Assembly: GCF_007860095.1 (NCBI RefSeq)
Contig: NZ_SJPT01000001.1
Location: forward strand, 572,212-636,211
Source of the DNA: Novipirellula galeiformis
Lineage (GTDB): Bacteria > Planctomycetota > Planctomycetia > Pirellulales > Pirellulaceae
DNA: 64,000 nucleotides
Direction: 5' to 3'
Shown here: positions 53,209 to 62,491 of the stretch, piece by piece
How the letters are laid out: every line of letters begins with the position of its first letter
Numbering within the stretch: the first letter of the stretch is position 1
Made by a program: the position numbers and the translations under genes
The notes under the pieces: model-generated
Told to the model about the DNA's origin: nothing
Database searches by the model: none
Seen by the model: only the letters and a program-made list of their open reading frames with translations

Positions 53209-53418
53209 GACAAGGCGATCCACAATAATGTCCCCGGCTTCCGATTTCCCAAGGCGTCTGGCGGGTTTCCCGCCGTGGACTGTCGCTTCACCCGCCGACC
53301 GAGAGGTTCCCGCCAGCCGTTTTTTTGCGTACACTCGCCGATCCTCTCCACGCCTTGTCGAGGCGTTTCCCCCTCCTTTCTGCTACGGCCACCCCTTTCC
53401 TTTTGGGTAGCGAAAAAT

Positions 53419-56157
53419 ATGCCAAACACCACAACCACTATCTCGACGCTCGCCGTTTTGGGCTTGCTTCACTTGACGCTTGCCGCTGGCGGCTTGGTTC
53501 ATGCCGAACAGCCCCCGTTTGTTGCCGGCAAACCCTATCGAATCACGGCAGAGCATGCCGTATTAAACACCGAAACGACCGAAATCGTCGCTGAATCGCG
53601 ACTGAACAGCAAACAGGGGATCACGCTCAAACCGAAGGCGGCCGCAGCCGTTGAGAGTGATCGCGACCCGTCGGATATTTCCTTCAGCATCAAAGCCCCC
53701 GCGGCGGGGCTGTACGTGATCAGCACCTACGCGGTGGTGGATGACGAAGGGGCCGCGCTGATGGAGAAGGCGAAAGGAAAATACGATTCGCTATTCATGA
53801 AACTCCAAATCGATGACGAACGCCCGACAAAGCGAGTGGTCTACGTCCCTTGGAACCGCCCACGTCAAGAAACGGGGAAGTTCCACCTCAACGGTCAGGA
53901 TCAGCAGCTGAAGCTCTGGTTGCCTCGAGGCGTGCGACTGGGATACATCGAACTGAGAACCTACACACCACCGGCGGTTCCTGAGAAAGCCCAGGCTTAC
54001 CAGCCCCCCGTGGTTCCTCCCAAGACCCGACCACGATTGTGGGTTAACGAAGCGTCATTGCAAACCGTGAAGGAACGCTTGACGGTGGGCGAAAACGCAG
54101 CGGTTTGGGAGAAACTCACCGCGTCCGCTAAAAAACCGTTCGTGTTTAAGTTTTCCTCAAGCGAGGAAGTTCCGTTCAATGCGGCACTCGAAAAAACGGC
54201 CGAAATCAAGGCCTTCTACTATCTGATGACTGGCGACAAAGCGGTGGGACGCGAGGCGGTTCAATTGACCGCCGATTACCTCTCGCATGTCGAGTTTGGC
54301 AATGTCTTGGATGTCACTCGCGAAATCGGCCGCGCGATTTACACCGCGTCGGTGGTATACGATTGGTGCCACGATCTGATGAGCGAAGCCGAACAGTCAC
54401 TGCTGCGTGAGCATTTGATGCGACTGTCGATCGACATGGAATGTGGTTGGCCCCCATTTCGCCAAAGTGTCGTCAACGGGCATGGCAATGAAGCCCAAGT
54501 CAACCGCGATCTGCTGGCGATGAGCATCGCACTCTACGGCGACGATTCGAAACCGTACCAATACACTTCTCATCTCATTTTAGAAGATTTGGTGCCGATG
54601 CGAAAATTCGAGTACCAATCGCCACGTCACAACCAAGGGGTGAATTACGGTGCCTATCGTTTTGGATGGGAGATGCATGCGGCATGGTTATTCTACCGCA
54701 TGACGGGCCAACCCGTTTTTGACGAGAACTTGAAAGGGGTCCGGAAATTTTGGCAGTACATGCGGCTCCCCGATGGGCAAATGCTTCGTGACGGTGATGG
54801 ATTCAACGCCGGACGGCCTGGCACGTTTTATTACTGGCGCCATCCCCAGACGATGCTGTTGATGTACGCCTACGCAAACGATCCGGTGCTGAAGGGAGAT
54901 TTCGAGCGTCAGGGTGGATTGGCGGGTAACCCCGTGTTGTTTTTGCTGCTGAACGATCCGAATCTGAAGTCGATCGAAAGCCTTGATTCGTTACCGCTGA
55001 CAATCGATTTTGGTCCGATTCTCGGGTCGATGATCGCTCGTACCGGATGGGACATCAGTCTCGACAGCAACGATGTGGTGGCGGAAATCAAAGGGGGCGG
55101 ATTCCATTTCGGCAACCACCAACATTCCGATGCCGGAGCGCTACAAATCTACTACCGGGGTCAGCAGGTCGCCGACCTGGGCGTCTATAAGTTCTATGGA
55201 ACCCCGTACGACGTCAACTTCAACAAGCGTTCGATCGCCCACAGCATGATGCTGGCTCGAGATCCGGATGAGAAGTTTCTTAACACGGAATCCAACGACG
55301 GCGGGACCCGCTACAACCAAAGTCATCCCCGCACCCCGGCGCAGACCAAGCGGGATCCAAAATTTCACAATGGCAAAGTCGTCTCGACCGACTTTGGTCC
55401 CTCCAAGCAAACACCGGCCTACAGTTATTTCAAGGCCGATTTGACGAGTGCGTATTCGGCGAAAATGGAACAGTACACTCGCGGGTTCTGCTTCCTCAAT
55501 CTGCAACGAGACGACGTTCCTGCGGCGATCATCTTGACCGATGATATGACGACCGCGAATCCAGCATTCCAGAAATACTGGCAAATCAACACCCTGGAAC
55601 CCCCGCAGCAAACCGCCGACGGCGTCATCCTGCAGAACAAACGAGGCGAGTTGGTTGGCAAGACCCACGTGAACATGCTGGTTCCTGCCGCGACCGATCG
55701 CCAAACGGAGATCTTCAGCGGGAAAAAAGCAAACAGTTCGTTCGAGTTCCAATACGATGCGCCGCCGACCTATCATCCCGAGGCCAGCGGGCATCGGATC
55801 ATGATCTCGCCTAAAACAGCGAATCAGCAAGATCGGTTCCTGACCGTTTTCCAGATGACCGCGGGCGACGCCAAGCCGTTGAAGGTTGAGTTCAGCGAGA
55901 CGGAGCAGAACTTTGTGGTCCACCTTGCCGATCGAGTCGTTTCGATGAGCAAAGGCTCCGCGCTCCTCGAAGCGAGTTTTACGATCCAGGTTCTAGGCGA
56001 GGGCAAGCGTCAGGTGTTGTTGACTGGATTGAAGCCAGGCAACTGGAATGTCCAAAGTGGCGATGGCAAGCAAATTACCGCTGCAAAGGTCTCCGCGGGC
56101 CAAAACACGATGTACTTCGAAGCGAACGCTGGGGAATTCCTCGTGACGCCCAAATGA
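53419..56157 (+). CDS. Heparinase II/III-like exported polysaccharide lyase
   Basis: A 912-residue exported protein, starting at ATG 53419 with signal peptide ISTLAVLGLLHLTLAAGGLVHA. The middle has the (alpha/alpha) toroid segment of heparinase II/III-type lyases (YKPYQYTSHLI region, then FRQSVVNGHGNEAQVNRD), and the C-terminal beta-sandwich begins with the family catalytic/metal segment HFGNHQHSDAGALQIYYRG around residues 561-579, followed by SIAHSMMLARDP. This family cleaves uronic-acid-containing glycans by beta-elimination. An in-frame extension upstream is unlikely because it would hide the signal peptide. It lies between the PSCyt and DUF1501 genes on the same strand. Confidence 0.9.
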   Translation: MPNTTTTISTLAVLGLLHLTLAAGGLVHAEQPPFVAGKPYRITAEHAVLNTETTEIVAESRLNSKQGITLKPKAAAAVESDRDPSDISFSIKAPAAGLYVISTYAVVDDEGAALMEKAKGKYDSLFMKLQIDDERPTKRVVYVPWNRPRQETGKFHLNGQDQQLKLWLPRGVRLGYIELRTYTPPAVPEKAQAYQPPVVPPKTRPRLWVNEASLQTVKERLTVGENAAVWEKLTASAKKPFVFKFSSSEEVPFNAALEKTAEIKAFYYLMTGDKAVGREAVQLTADYLSHVEFGNVLDVTREIGRAIYTASVVYDWCHDLMSEAEQSLLREHLMRLSIDMECGWPPFRQSVVNGHGNEAQVNRDLLAMSIALYGDDSKPYQYTSHLILEDLVPMRKFEYQSPRHNQGVNYGAYRFGWEMHAAWLFYRMTGQPVFDENLKGVRKFWQYMRLPDGQMLRDGDGFNAGRPGTFYYWRHPQTMLLMYAYANDPVLKGDFERQGGLAGNPVLFLLLNDPNLKSIESLDSLPLTIDFGPILGSMIARTGWDISLDSNDVVAEIKGGGFHFGNHQHSDAGALQIYYRGQQVADLGVYKFYGTPYDVNFNKRSIAHSMMLARDPDEKFLNTESNDGGTRYNQSHPRTPAQTKRDPKFHNGKVVSTDFGPSKQTPAYSYFKADLTSAYSAKMEQYTRGFCFLNLQRDDVPAAIILTDDMTTANPAFQKYWQINTLEPPQQTADGVILQNKRGELVGKTHVNMLVPAATDRQTEIFSGKKANSSFEFQYDAPPTYHPEASGHRIMISPKTANQQDRFLTVFQMTAGDAKPLKVEFSETEQNFVVHLADRVVSMSKGSALLEASFTIQVLGEGKRQVLLTGLKPGNWNVQSGDGKQITAAKVSAGQNTMYFEANAGEFLVTPK

Positions 56158-56189
56158 GGGCCTGAGTCATGCCGATCCCCACGGCGAAT

Positions 56190-56214
56190 GTTCCCAGGCG
56201 AGCCGCCTGGGAAC
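56190..56214. repeat. CCCAGGCG-type intergenic hairpin
   Basis: GTTCCCAGGCG (56190-56200) and CGCCTGGGAAC (56204-56214) form a perfect 11-base-pair stem with the loop AGC, 33 bases after the lyase stop. No U-tract follows. It may be a dispersed repeat, an mRNA-end element, or both. Confidence 0.7.
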
Positions 56215-56346
56215 GGGGGGAAACGAGAACGGGAAGCTCAATGCCGCTTGATTGCCGCGTTTGAGTTCATCGCATTGGGCGATCGTGTAGAATGGAAGCC
56301 GGCTTGATTGCCGAAGCGATCCCCGCACCGTTCTCGAGGAAGAATC

Positions 56347-57828
56347 ATGGATCCCCGATTCGAACAAATGCTGCTTCGAACGCGACGCCACTTCCTTCAG
56401 CAATCCGCTGCGGGGATTGGCGGCATCGCACTGGCGGCCTTGACCAACGAGCATGCGAAGGGACAGGACGTGCTTGCGTCTGCTCCCCTGCCCTCGGACC
56501 CGTTGGCCCCAAACCCGTTGGCCCTGCGCAAACCTCACTTTCCTGCGAAAGCAAAGCGAGTGATCTATTTGCATATGACCGGTTCGCCACCGAACTTGGA
56601 TCTGTTTGATTACAAGCCAAGTTTAGCGGAACACACCGATCAAGATTGCCCCGCCGAGTTTCTGCAGGGCCGCGAATTTGCCTTCACCAGCGGTACGCCA
56701 AAGCTAATGGGGTCACCCCGCCGTTGGTCTCAGGTGGGGGACCAGGGGACTTGGATGTCCGACGCGATTCCCCATTTTCATGGGATCGCAGATGATCTTT
56801 GTATGGTCCATTCGATGTACACCGACCAATTCAATCACGCTCCGGCGGAGTTGTTGGTTTACACCGGTTCGCCTCGATCGGGGCGGCCGTCGATGGGATC
56901 GTGGGTGACCTATGGGCTCGGCAGCGAGAACGAAAATCTGCCGGGATTTGTGGTGCTGATTTCGAGCGGGGTACAGCCCAATGGGGGCAAGTCGTCGTTC
57001 GGCAGCGGGTTTTTGCCCTCGGTTTATCAAGGCGTTCAGTGTCGCTCGAAGGGCGACCCCGTGTTGTACGCCTCGGACCCCGCCGGGATGGATCGCCCGC
57101 TGCGCCGCAAGACCCTCGATGCTCTTGGGGATCTGAATCAAATCCAAGCGTCCGCGATGGGACACCCCGAAACCTTGACGCGTATTTCACAGTATGAATT
57201 GGCGTTCCGCATGCAGACCGCGGTTCCCGAGGTGATGGATATTTCGCAAGAGAGTCAAGCGACGCTCGAGGCCTACGGAGCGAAACCGGGCGAATCAAGT
57301 TTGGCGAATAATTGCTTACTCGCGAGGCGATTAGTCGAGTCGGGGGTCCGCTTTGTCCAATTGTTTGATTGGGGCTGGGATTTCCACGGCACGTCGGTCG
57401 GTTCTGGAATTACCGACGGATTGACGAGTAAATGTGCCACGATGGATAAGCCGATCGCCGCGTTGATTAAGGATTTGAAACAGCGTGGATTGTTCGAAGA
57501 CACGTTGGTGGTCTGGGGAGGCGAATTTGGCCGCACCCCGTTCCGCGAAGGTCGCACGGCGTCGAGCAAGGTGCTTGGACGCGATCATTACCCCGACGTC
57601 TTCTCAATGTGGTTGGCCGGTGGCGGCACGAAAGCGGGATTCGACTACGGAGCATCGGACGAACTTGGGTTTTCGGTCGCGGAAAACCCGGTCCATATTC
57701 ATGATTTGCAAGCCACCATCTTGCACCTACTCGGCTTCGATCACGAACAATTGAGCTATCGCTTCCAAGGTCGCGATTACCGTTTGACCGATGTGCATGG
57801 ACGCGTCGTTAAAGAACTGCTCGCCTAA
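56347..57828 (+). CDS. DUF1501 protein, Tat-exported
   Basis: A 493-residue DUF1501 (alkaline-phosphatase-fold, sulfatase-related) protein. The twin-arginine leader is TRRHFLQQSAAGIGGIALAAL. Family marks are VIYLHMTGSPPNLDLFDYKP, APAELLVYTGSPRSGRPSMGSWVTYGLGSENE, VWGGEFGRTPFREGRTAS, and the terminal HDLQATILHLLGFDHEQLSYRFQGRDYRLTDVHG. ATG 56347 has a GAGGAAG ribosome binding site; a longer frame start at 56308 lacks one. DUF1501 genes usually sit beside DUF1549/DUF1553 genes in planctomycetes; here a lyase lies between them. Confidence 0.95.
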   Translation: MDPRFEQMLLRTRRHFLQQSAAGIGGIALAALTNEHAKGQDVLASAPLPSDPLAPNPLALRKPHFPAKAKRVIYLHMTGSPPNLDLFDYKPSLAEHTDQDCPAEFLQGREFAFTSGTPKLMGSPRRWSQVGDQGTWMSDAIPHFHGIADDLCMVHSMYTDQFNHAPAELLVYTGSPRSGRPSMGSWVTYGLGSENENLPGFVVLISSGVQPNGGKSSFGSGFLPSVYQGVQCRSKGDPVLYASDPAGMDRPLRRKTLDALGDLNQIQASAMGHPETLTRISQYELAFRMQTAVPEVMDISQESQATLEAYGAKPGESSLANNCLLARRLVESGVRFVQLFDWGWDFHGTSVGSGITDGLTSKCATMDKPIAALIKDLKQRGLFEDTLVVWGGEFGRTPFREGRTASSKVLGRDHYPDVFSMWLAGGGTKAGFDYGASDELGFSVAENPVHIHDLQATILHLLGFDHEQLSYRFQGRDYRLTDVHGRVVKELLA

Positions 57829-57894
57829 CATGCCCGCCTTTGAACCGGAGGGCGCGCGTGGTGGTGGGGGTGAGGGCGGCGTTCCGCCACATGG

Positions 57895-60240
57895 CTATTG
57901 CTCGCTGTCTTGAATCAGGGTGACTAATTGAGTGCCCAAGTCGTTCAGATCTTGGGCTAAGCGTTCGGATTGTCGATTGGCAGCGAGCGTTTGCTGCGTT
58001 CCCTGGTCCACTTGAGCCATGGCCGTATTGATTTGCGATAGCGCGTTGGCTTGTTCCCCCACACTCTCGACGATTTGAGTCGCCGCTTTTGCGGCCGTCT
58101 TGATTGTCTCTCCTAACGTTCGGATCACCTCGTCGGCGTGGGATACCACTTCGCTCGCCTCGTCGATCAAGTGGGATCCTTTCTCGGCCGTGGAAACCAC
58201 TTGAGTAATGGCTTGATGAACGTCCATCAAAATCGTGCGAATCTCGACGACGGTTTGTTTGGACTGGGCCGATAACGATTTGACCTCGGCCGCGACGACG
58301 GCAAAACCTTTACCGTGTTCACCGGCGCGTGAAGCTTCCACGGCGGCATTCAGCGCTAACACGTTGGTTTGTTCGGCAATGTCGGTCACCTTGCTGAGGA
58401 ATTGTCCGATCGTTTGAGAACGTTCGGCGAGCATCAGGATCGCTTGGCCCACCGATCCGGATTGTTCACGGACGTGATGCATCGCTTTGATCGTATCGCG
58501 TACCGATGCCAAGCCCGTTTGTCCCACTTCGTCGGCTCGCAGCGAGGATTGTGCCACGTGTTTGGCATGGTCGGCCGCATGACTTGCCGTGGTCGCTACC
58601 TGGTGCACGGTGGCGGTGATTTCCGAAACCATCGCGACCTGTTGCTGAGTCATTGCCGCTTGCTGTGAAGTCGAGGCAAGGATTTCCTTGCTGGCGGTGG
58701 AGAGTTGTTCCGCGGCATTGCGGATGCCCGCAAACAACCGCTTGCGTTCCGCTTCGATCTGTTGCCGCATCGTAATGTCTTGCAGGGTCAGGATGATCCA
58801 TCGATTTTCACTCGCTTCCATTTCGGTTCGCCGCACCGCCAATGGAATCTTGGTTCCGTTGGGATGGTGGATCTCGACGACCGTCTCGGCATTGGGATCG
58901 GGTGAGGCGGGCACGGCGGCTAAGCCGGCGGATAACTGCTGCAAGCTTTGCCCGATCACCTCGTCCGCGCTGCGATTAAACAATTTCTCTGCGGCGACGT
59001 TGAACGAGCGAATCGGTCCCTGGTCGATGAAGGTTACGATGGCGTCGGCGGTGGAGTCGAGGATTGTTTGGGTGTGCGCTTTTTGTTCGGAGATTTCTCG
59101 TACTTTCAAGCTTAACGTTTCAGCCATCCGGTTGAATTCGTTCGCCAAGTCGCCGATTTCATCGTGGGAATCGACCGTGACCCGTTCGTTAAGCGAACCG
59201 CGGCCCATTCGCTGTACCGATTTCCTCAACTTCACAATCGGTCGGGAAATCGATTGTGAGACGATAACGGCGATCGTCAGCACCGCTAAGAACGCCAGCG
59301 CGGCAATGAACATCGCTTGATTGCGCAGCATTCGCACCGGTGCGAACGCTTCGCTGGAATCCATTTTTACGACCATGCCCCAGCGAAACGACGGAAGGTA
59401 TCGCCAAACCGCGAGCACCGGTTCGCCACGATAGTCAATCGTTTCACCACGCCCCCGATAGCCTTGGACGGCCAAATACATCGGCTGTTCTGGGACCGAA
59501 CTCATCTTCCAACGTCGTCGATAACCGATTTCGGAATCGAACCGCGTCGAGGTGGCAAAGACGATCTCGTCACCGACACGTGATCCAATCAATGTCTCGC
59601 CGCTCTGACCCAACCCTGTGTCTTCGTGAACGAGCGAGATGATGCGGTCGTCGCTGGTGGCCAACGCCACGACTCCCACGGCGACTTCCCCTAGCGTCAC
59701 CGGCGCCGCGATCAAGCGAACCTGGGATGTCGCGGAAATCAGGATGGGATCGGAAACCGAGGTTTCCAGGAGCGTGGCGGCACGATTGGCGACTTTGGAT
59801 AGTGCCTCGGGGAACGTTTTGATTTGTCCGAGTACATTATTGTCCCCCTCGGCAGTCGAAAACACTTCCTTTCCGTCATTCGAAACCAAATAAAGCTCCT
59901 TGTAACGAATGCCTTCAAGGTACGACTTCGACAAACTCCGCATGCTGGCCCGCGCCGCGACCGCATCGCTTGCGTCGGCGTCATTAATGGAAAGGATTTC
60001 GAGCGCATTGGCGACATCGGGGATTTTGGACAACGTCGCGACATCGTCGATGCGCTCTTGGAAAAAGGTATTGATCTGCAGCGACTTGCTATCCGCAGTG
60101 GCCCATAAGTGACTCTCGATTTGTTTCCGCAGGGCGTGCTCGGCACTGATGTGAGCTAACAGCGCGACGATCGCCATCGGCACAAGCGAAATCGCCAAGA
60201 ACCACGCAATCAATCGGGGGAGAAGCCGGCGTGAAATCAT
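57895..60240 (-). CDS. Methyl-accepting chemotaxis protein (dCache-HAMP-PAS-MA)
   Basis: A 781-residue transducer. Transmembrane helix 1 (residues ~9-30) and helix 2 (~310-331) flank a ~270-residue periplasmic domain that looks like a double Cache sensor. A HAMP domain follows (~332-384; [16 protein letters not shown]), then a PAS domain (~390-495; [19 protein letters not shown]), then the cytoplasmic signalling coiled coil, with the conserved tip [21 protein letters not shown]. The start overlaps the stop of the upstream binding-protein gene in an ATGA, so the two are translationally coupled. Confidence 0.93.
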   Translation of the reverse strand: MISRRLLPRLIAWFLAISLVPMAIVALLAHISAEHALRKQIESHLWATADSKSLQINTFFQERIDDVATLSKIPDVANALEILSINDADASDAVAARASMRSLSKSYLEGIRYKELYLVSNDGKEVFSTAEGDNNVLGQIKTFPEALSKVANRAATLLETSVSDPILISATSQVRLIAAPVTLGEVAVGVVALATSDDRIISLVHEDTGLGQSGETLIGSRVGDEIVFATSTRFDSEIGYRRRWKMSSVPEQPMYLAVQGYRGRGETIDYRGEPVLAVWRYLPSFRWGMVVKMDSSEAFAPVRMLRNQAMFIAALAFLAVLTIAVIVSQSISRPIVKLRKSVQRMGRGSLNERVTVDSHDEIGDLANEFNRMAETLSLKVREISEQKAHTQTILDSTADAIVTFIDQGPIRSFNVAAEKLFNRSADEVIGQSLQQLSAGLAAVPASPDPNAETVVEIHHPNGTKIPLAVRRTEMEASENRWIILTLQDITMRQQIEAERKRLFAGIRNAAEQLSTASKEILASTSQQAAMTQQQVAMVSEITATVHQVATTASHAADHAKHVAQSSLRADEVGQTGLASVRDTIKAMHHVREQSGSVGQAILMLAERSQTIGQFLSKVTDIAEQTNVLALNAAVEASRAGEHGKGFAVVAAEVKSLSAQSKQTVVEIRTILMDVHQAITQVVSTAEKGSHLIDEASEVVSHADEVIRTLGETIKTAAKAATQIVESVGEQANALSQINTAMAQVDQGTQQTLAANRQSERLAQDLNDLGTQLVTLIQDSEQ

Positions 60241-61523
60241 GGTTTGTCGCGCTCCGAGTCAGCCGGCTTGGACCAACTTTGCCCCCAATCCCGATACATG
60301 TCCTCAAGAAACTGTTCCCATTGTTCGCGAGATTGGTAGATCGGAAACGTGACGGGGCGGACCGGGTAGTCCGAGGTCCAAACGATGTCGAATTGACCAT
60401 CCCCACGGATGCGTCCAATCCGGAGTGTTTTCCAGGTGTGATGCGTCTCGGGATCGATCGAAACGATGCCTTGCGGAGCGGGGAAGCTTTGATTGCCAAC
60501 CTTGGTTCGCACGGCGCTTGGTTTGTCGGTGCCCGCATCTTCGACGGCTTGCTTCCACAGATAAACACCAAAGTAACCCGCTTCGATCGGGTCATCGGTG
60601 ACGCGGTCACTTCCAAAACGGTCCTGGAAACGCTTGACGAACGCTGTGTTGCGTTCGCTCGCGATACTTTGAAAGTAGGTCCATGCGGCATAGTCGCCTT
60701 GCGTCTGATCGTAACGCATGTTCAACAATTCGACTTCGGCAATACTGAATGACATCGTGGGAATATCGCTGGCTGCGATACCGGCAGCGCGCAACGATGA
60801 AAAGAATGCGTGATTGCTGTGTCCGTTGAGGGTGTTGAGGATGAAATCGGGCTTTGTCGCCACAATTTTCGCAACAATCGCATCGGCTTGTTCGCTGTCA
60901 AGCAACATGTATTCTTCGCCAACAACTTCGCCCTGCAACGCGCTGATTTGAGTTCGCAAGATGGTGTTGACGGTGCGTGGAAAGACATAGTCGGAACCGA
61001 CCAGAAAGAACGACCTCGCGCCAAGGTTGTCGAAACACCATTTCACCGCGGGAAGGATTTGTTGATTCGGAGTCGTGCCGGTGTAGACAATGTTCGGTGA
61101 TTGCTCCAGTCCTTCGTATTGAACGGGATAGAACAAGAGATGCTGGTGTCGTTCAAAAATGGGGCGAACGGCTTTCCGGCTCGCCGAGGTCCAGCAGCCA
61201 AAGACCACGCTGACCTGTTCATCCACGATCAACCACTCGGCCTGACTCGCAAAAATGGCCTCCTTGGATTGGCCATCGGCGCTGACCACTTCGATGGGTC
61301 TGCCAAGAATACCACCGCTGGCGTTGATTTCTTCAATCGCCATCAGCGTGGCGTCACGCACGGGCGATTCGCTGATCGCCATCGTACCGGTTTGTGAGTG
61401 CAGGATTCCGACTCGAATCGGTCGGCGGCTCGCTTGGGAATTGATCGACCGACCGAGGAGAACTGCCGCGATGGAGAGCACGATGGTGGCGAGAAAGAGC
61501 CACCGCCAATGGGGCGGTTTCAT
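60237..61523 (-). CDS. Urea/amide-type periplasmic binding protein (Peripla_BP_5)
   Basis: A 428-residue protein of the UrtA/AmiC/NegA type of binding proteins. The N-terminus has a membrane anchor or signal ([17 protein letters not shown]). The body begins [20 protein letters not shown] and continues [68 protein letters not shown], and [12 protein letters not shown], all typical of urea and short-chain amide binding proteins. No ABC permease or ATPase genes are near, but an MCP overlaps its end, which suggests that it senses a ligand for chemotaxis rather than transports one. Confidence 0.88.
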   Translation of the reverse strand: MKPPHWRWLFLATIVLSIAAVLLGRSINSQASRRPIRVGILHSQTGTMAISESPVRDATLMAIEEINASGGILGRPIEVVSADGQSKEAIFASQAEWLIVDEQVSVVFGCWTSASRKAVRPIFERHQHLLFYPVQYEGLEQSPNIVYTGTTPNQQILPAVKWCFDNLGARSFFLVGSDYVFPRTVNTILRTQISALQGEVVGEEYMLLDSEQADAIVAKIVATKPDFILNTLNGHSNHAFFSSLRAAGIAASDIPTMSFSIAEVELLNMRYDQTQGDYAAWTYFQSIASERNTAFVKRFQDRFGSDRVTDDPIEAGYFGVYLWKQAVEDAGTDKPSAVRTKVGNQSFPAPQGIVSIDPETHHTWKTLRIGRIRGDGQFDIVWTSDYPVRPVTFPIYQSREQWEQFLEDMYRDWGQSWSKPADSERDKP

Positions 61524-61716
61524 TTGCAGCCTTCATTTAAGCGCAAGCGACCAGCGACGATTCAACGCTCTTAGCCGCTTCCACGCTATCGCGGTCGCGA
61601 CCTCAATACCTCGCTAGTATAGCCGATAGCGTCGGCACCGCAGGGCACGATTTTACCGCGATCGAGCGATATCTCGGAACTCGCCGGTCGCTCGCAGCGC
61701 TCCACTGGATGGCCGT

Positions 61717-62265
61717 TTACCGCAGTCGCTCGAGCCATGCATCGGTCGCGATCACTTCGCTAATGAACATCTGTTGCGAGACCAGAATCGAATCTTGCAG
61801 CTGTTGGGCGGTCACCGATCCCGCTTCATTTGCAACGTCCAACGTGCCAGTCGCATCGCGCAGAAACTCGACTTTGTATCCGCGATGAAACGCTTGACGA
61901 GCCGTCGTATCACAACACATTTGTGTCATGTAACCAGCGATCGCCACCGTGTCGGCATCAACTTTTTTTAGCCATTCAGCCAAATTCGTGTTGGTGAAGG
62001 AACCGGGCAATTGTTTGTCGATCAAAACATCGCGATGTCGTTTTTCGACTTCGGGATGCAATTGCCATGCCTCGGAGTTAAGCCGAAAGATCGGTGATTC
62101 AGGATCGGCTTGGTGATGGCGGATCACCGCAGTCGGGACGCCCGCCTGTTTCGCTTCGTCCATCACCCGCAAGATTTGATCGAGATGACCGACCGGATAG
62201 GTCACCGGCAAGGCGCCACTGAAATATTCTTGCTGAACGTCAATCACCAATAAGGCACGGCTCAT
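61717..62265 (-). CDS. Isochorismatase-fold cysteine hydrolase
   Basis: A 182-residue cysteine hydrolase of the isochorismatase superfamily, with the catalytic triad Asp9 (LLVIDVQQEYF), Lys84 (LIDKQLPGSF) and Cys117 (GYMTQMCCDTTARQAFHRGY). The length and layout fit nicotinamidase- or N-carbamoyl-type amidohydrolases; the substrate is unknown. It is a single gene on the minus strand between the binding-protein gene and ilvD. Confidence 0.92.
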   Translation of the reverse strand: MSRALLVIDVQQEYFSGALPVTYPVGHLDQILRVMDEAKQAGVPTAVIRHHQADPESPIFRLNSEAWQLHPEVEKRHRDVLIDKQLPGSFTNTNLAEWLKKVDADTVAIAGYMTQMCCDTTARQAFHRGYKVEFLRDATGTLDVANEAGSVTAQQLQDSILVSQQMFISEVIATDAWLERLR

Positions 62266-62424
62266 CGCGTTAAATCCAATTTGAGAATTGGGGCGGGGGT
62301 CAGGGAACGATTGGACCTATTCTATCGCAGCCCGACTTTGGAGAAAACACAGTCGCCCGAGGTCTCCGACGACGATGCACGCCGTGACCCTCTCCGGAGA
62401 AATCGCTAAAGGCTCGTTTCCCGG

Positions 62425-62447
62425 CCCTCCCAGCTTCGCTGGGAGGG
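62425..62447. repeat. CCCTCCCAGC-type intergenic hairpin
   Basis: CCCTCCCAGC (62425-62434) and GCTGGGAGGG (62438-62447) form a perfect 10-base-pair stem with the loop TTC, extended by flanking GTTTCCC (62416-62422) and GGGAAAC-like bases. It lies 45 bases after the ilvD stop (minus strand) without a U-tract. Confidence 0.7.
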
Positions 62448-62491
62448 GGAAACAAGTCGTTGCTACAGTTTGCGTTCGACGCGAGCTGCGA

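Noticed and set aside
55141-55923. A 260-residue open frame on the minus strand inside the heparinase-like gene
   Set aside because: It is antisense to a well-supported lyase domain, has no recognisable domain or ribosome binding site, and reads arginine/leucine/valine-rich as is typical for a shadow frame in GC-rich DNA.
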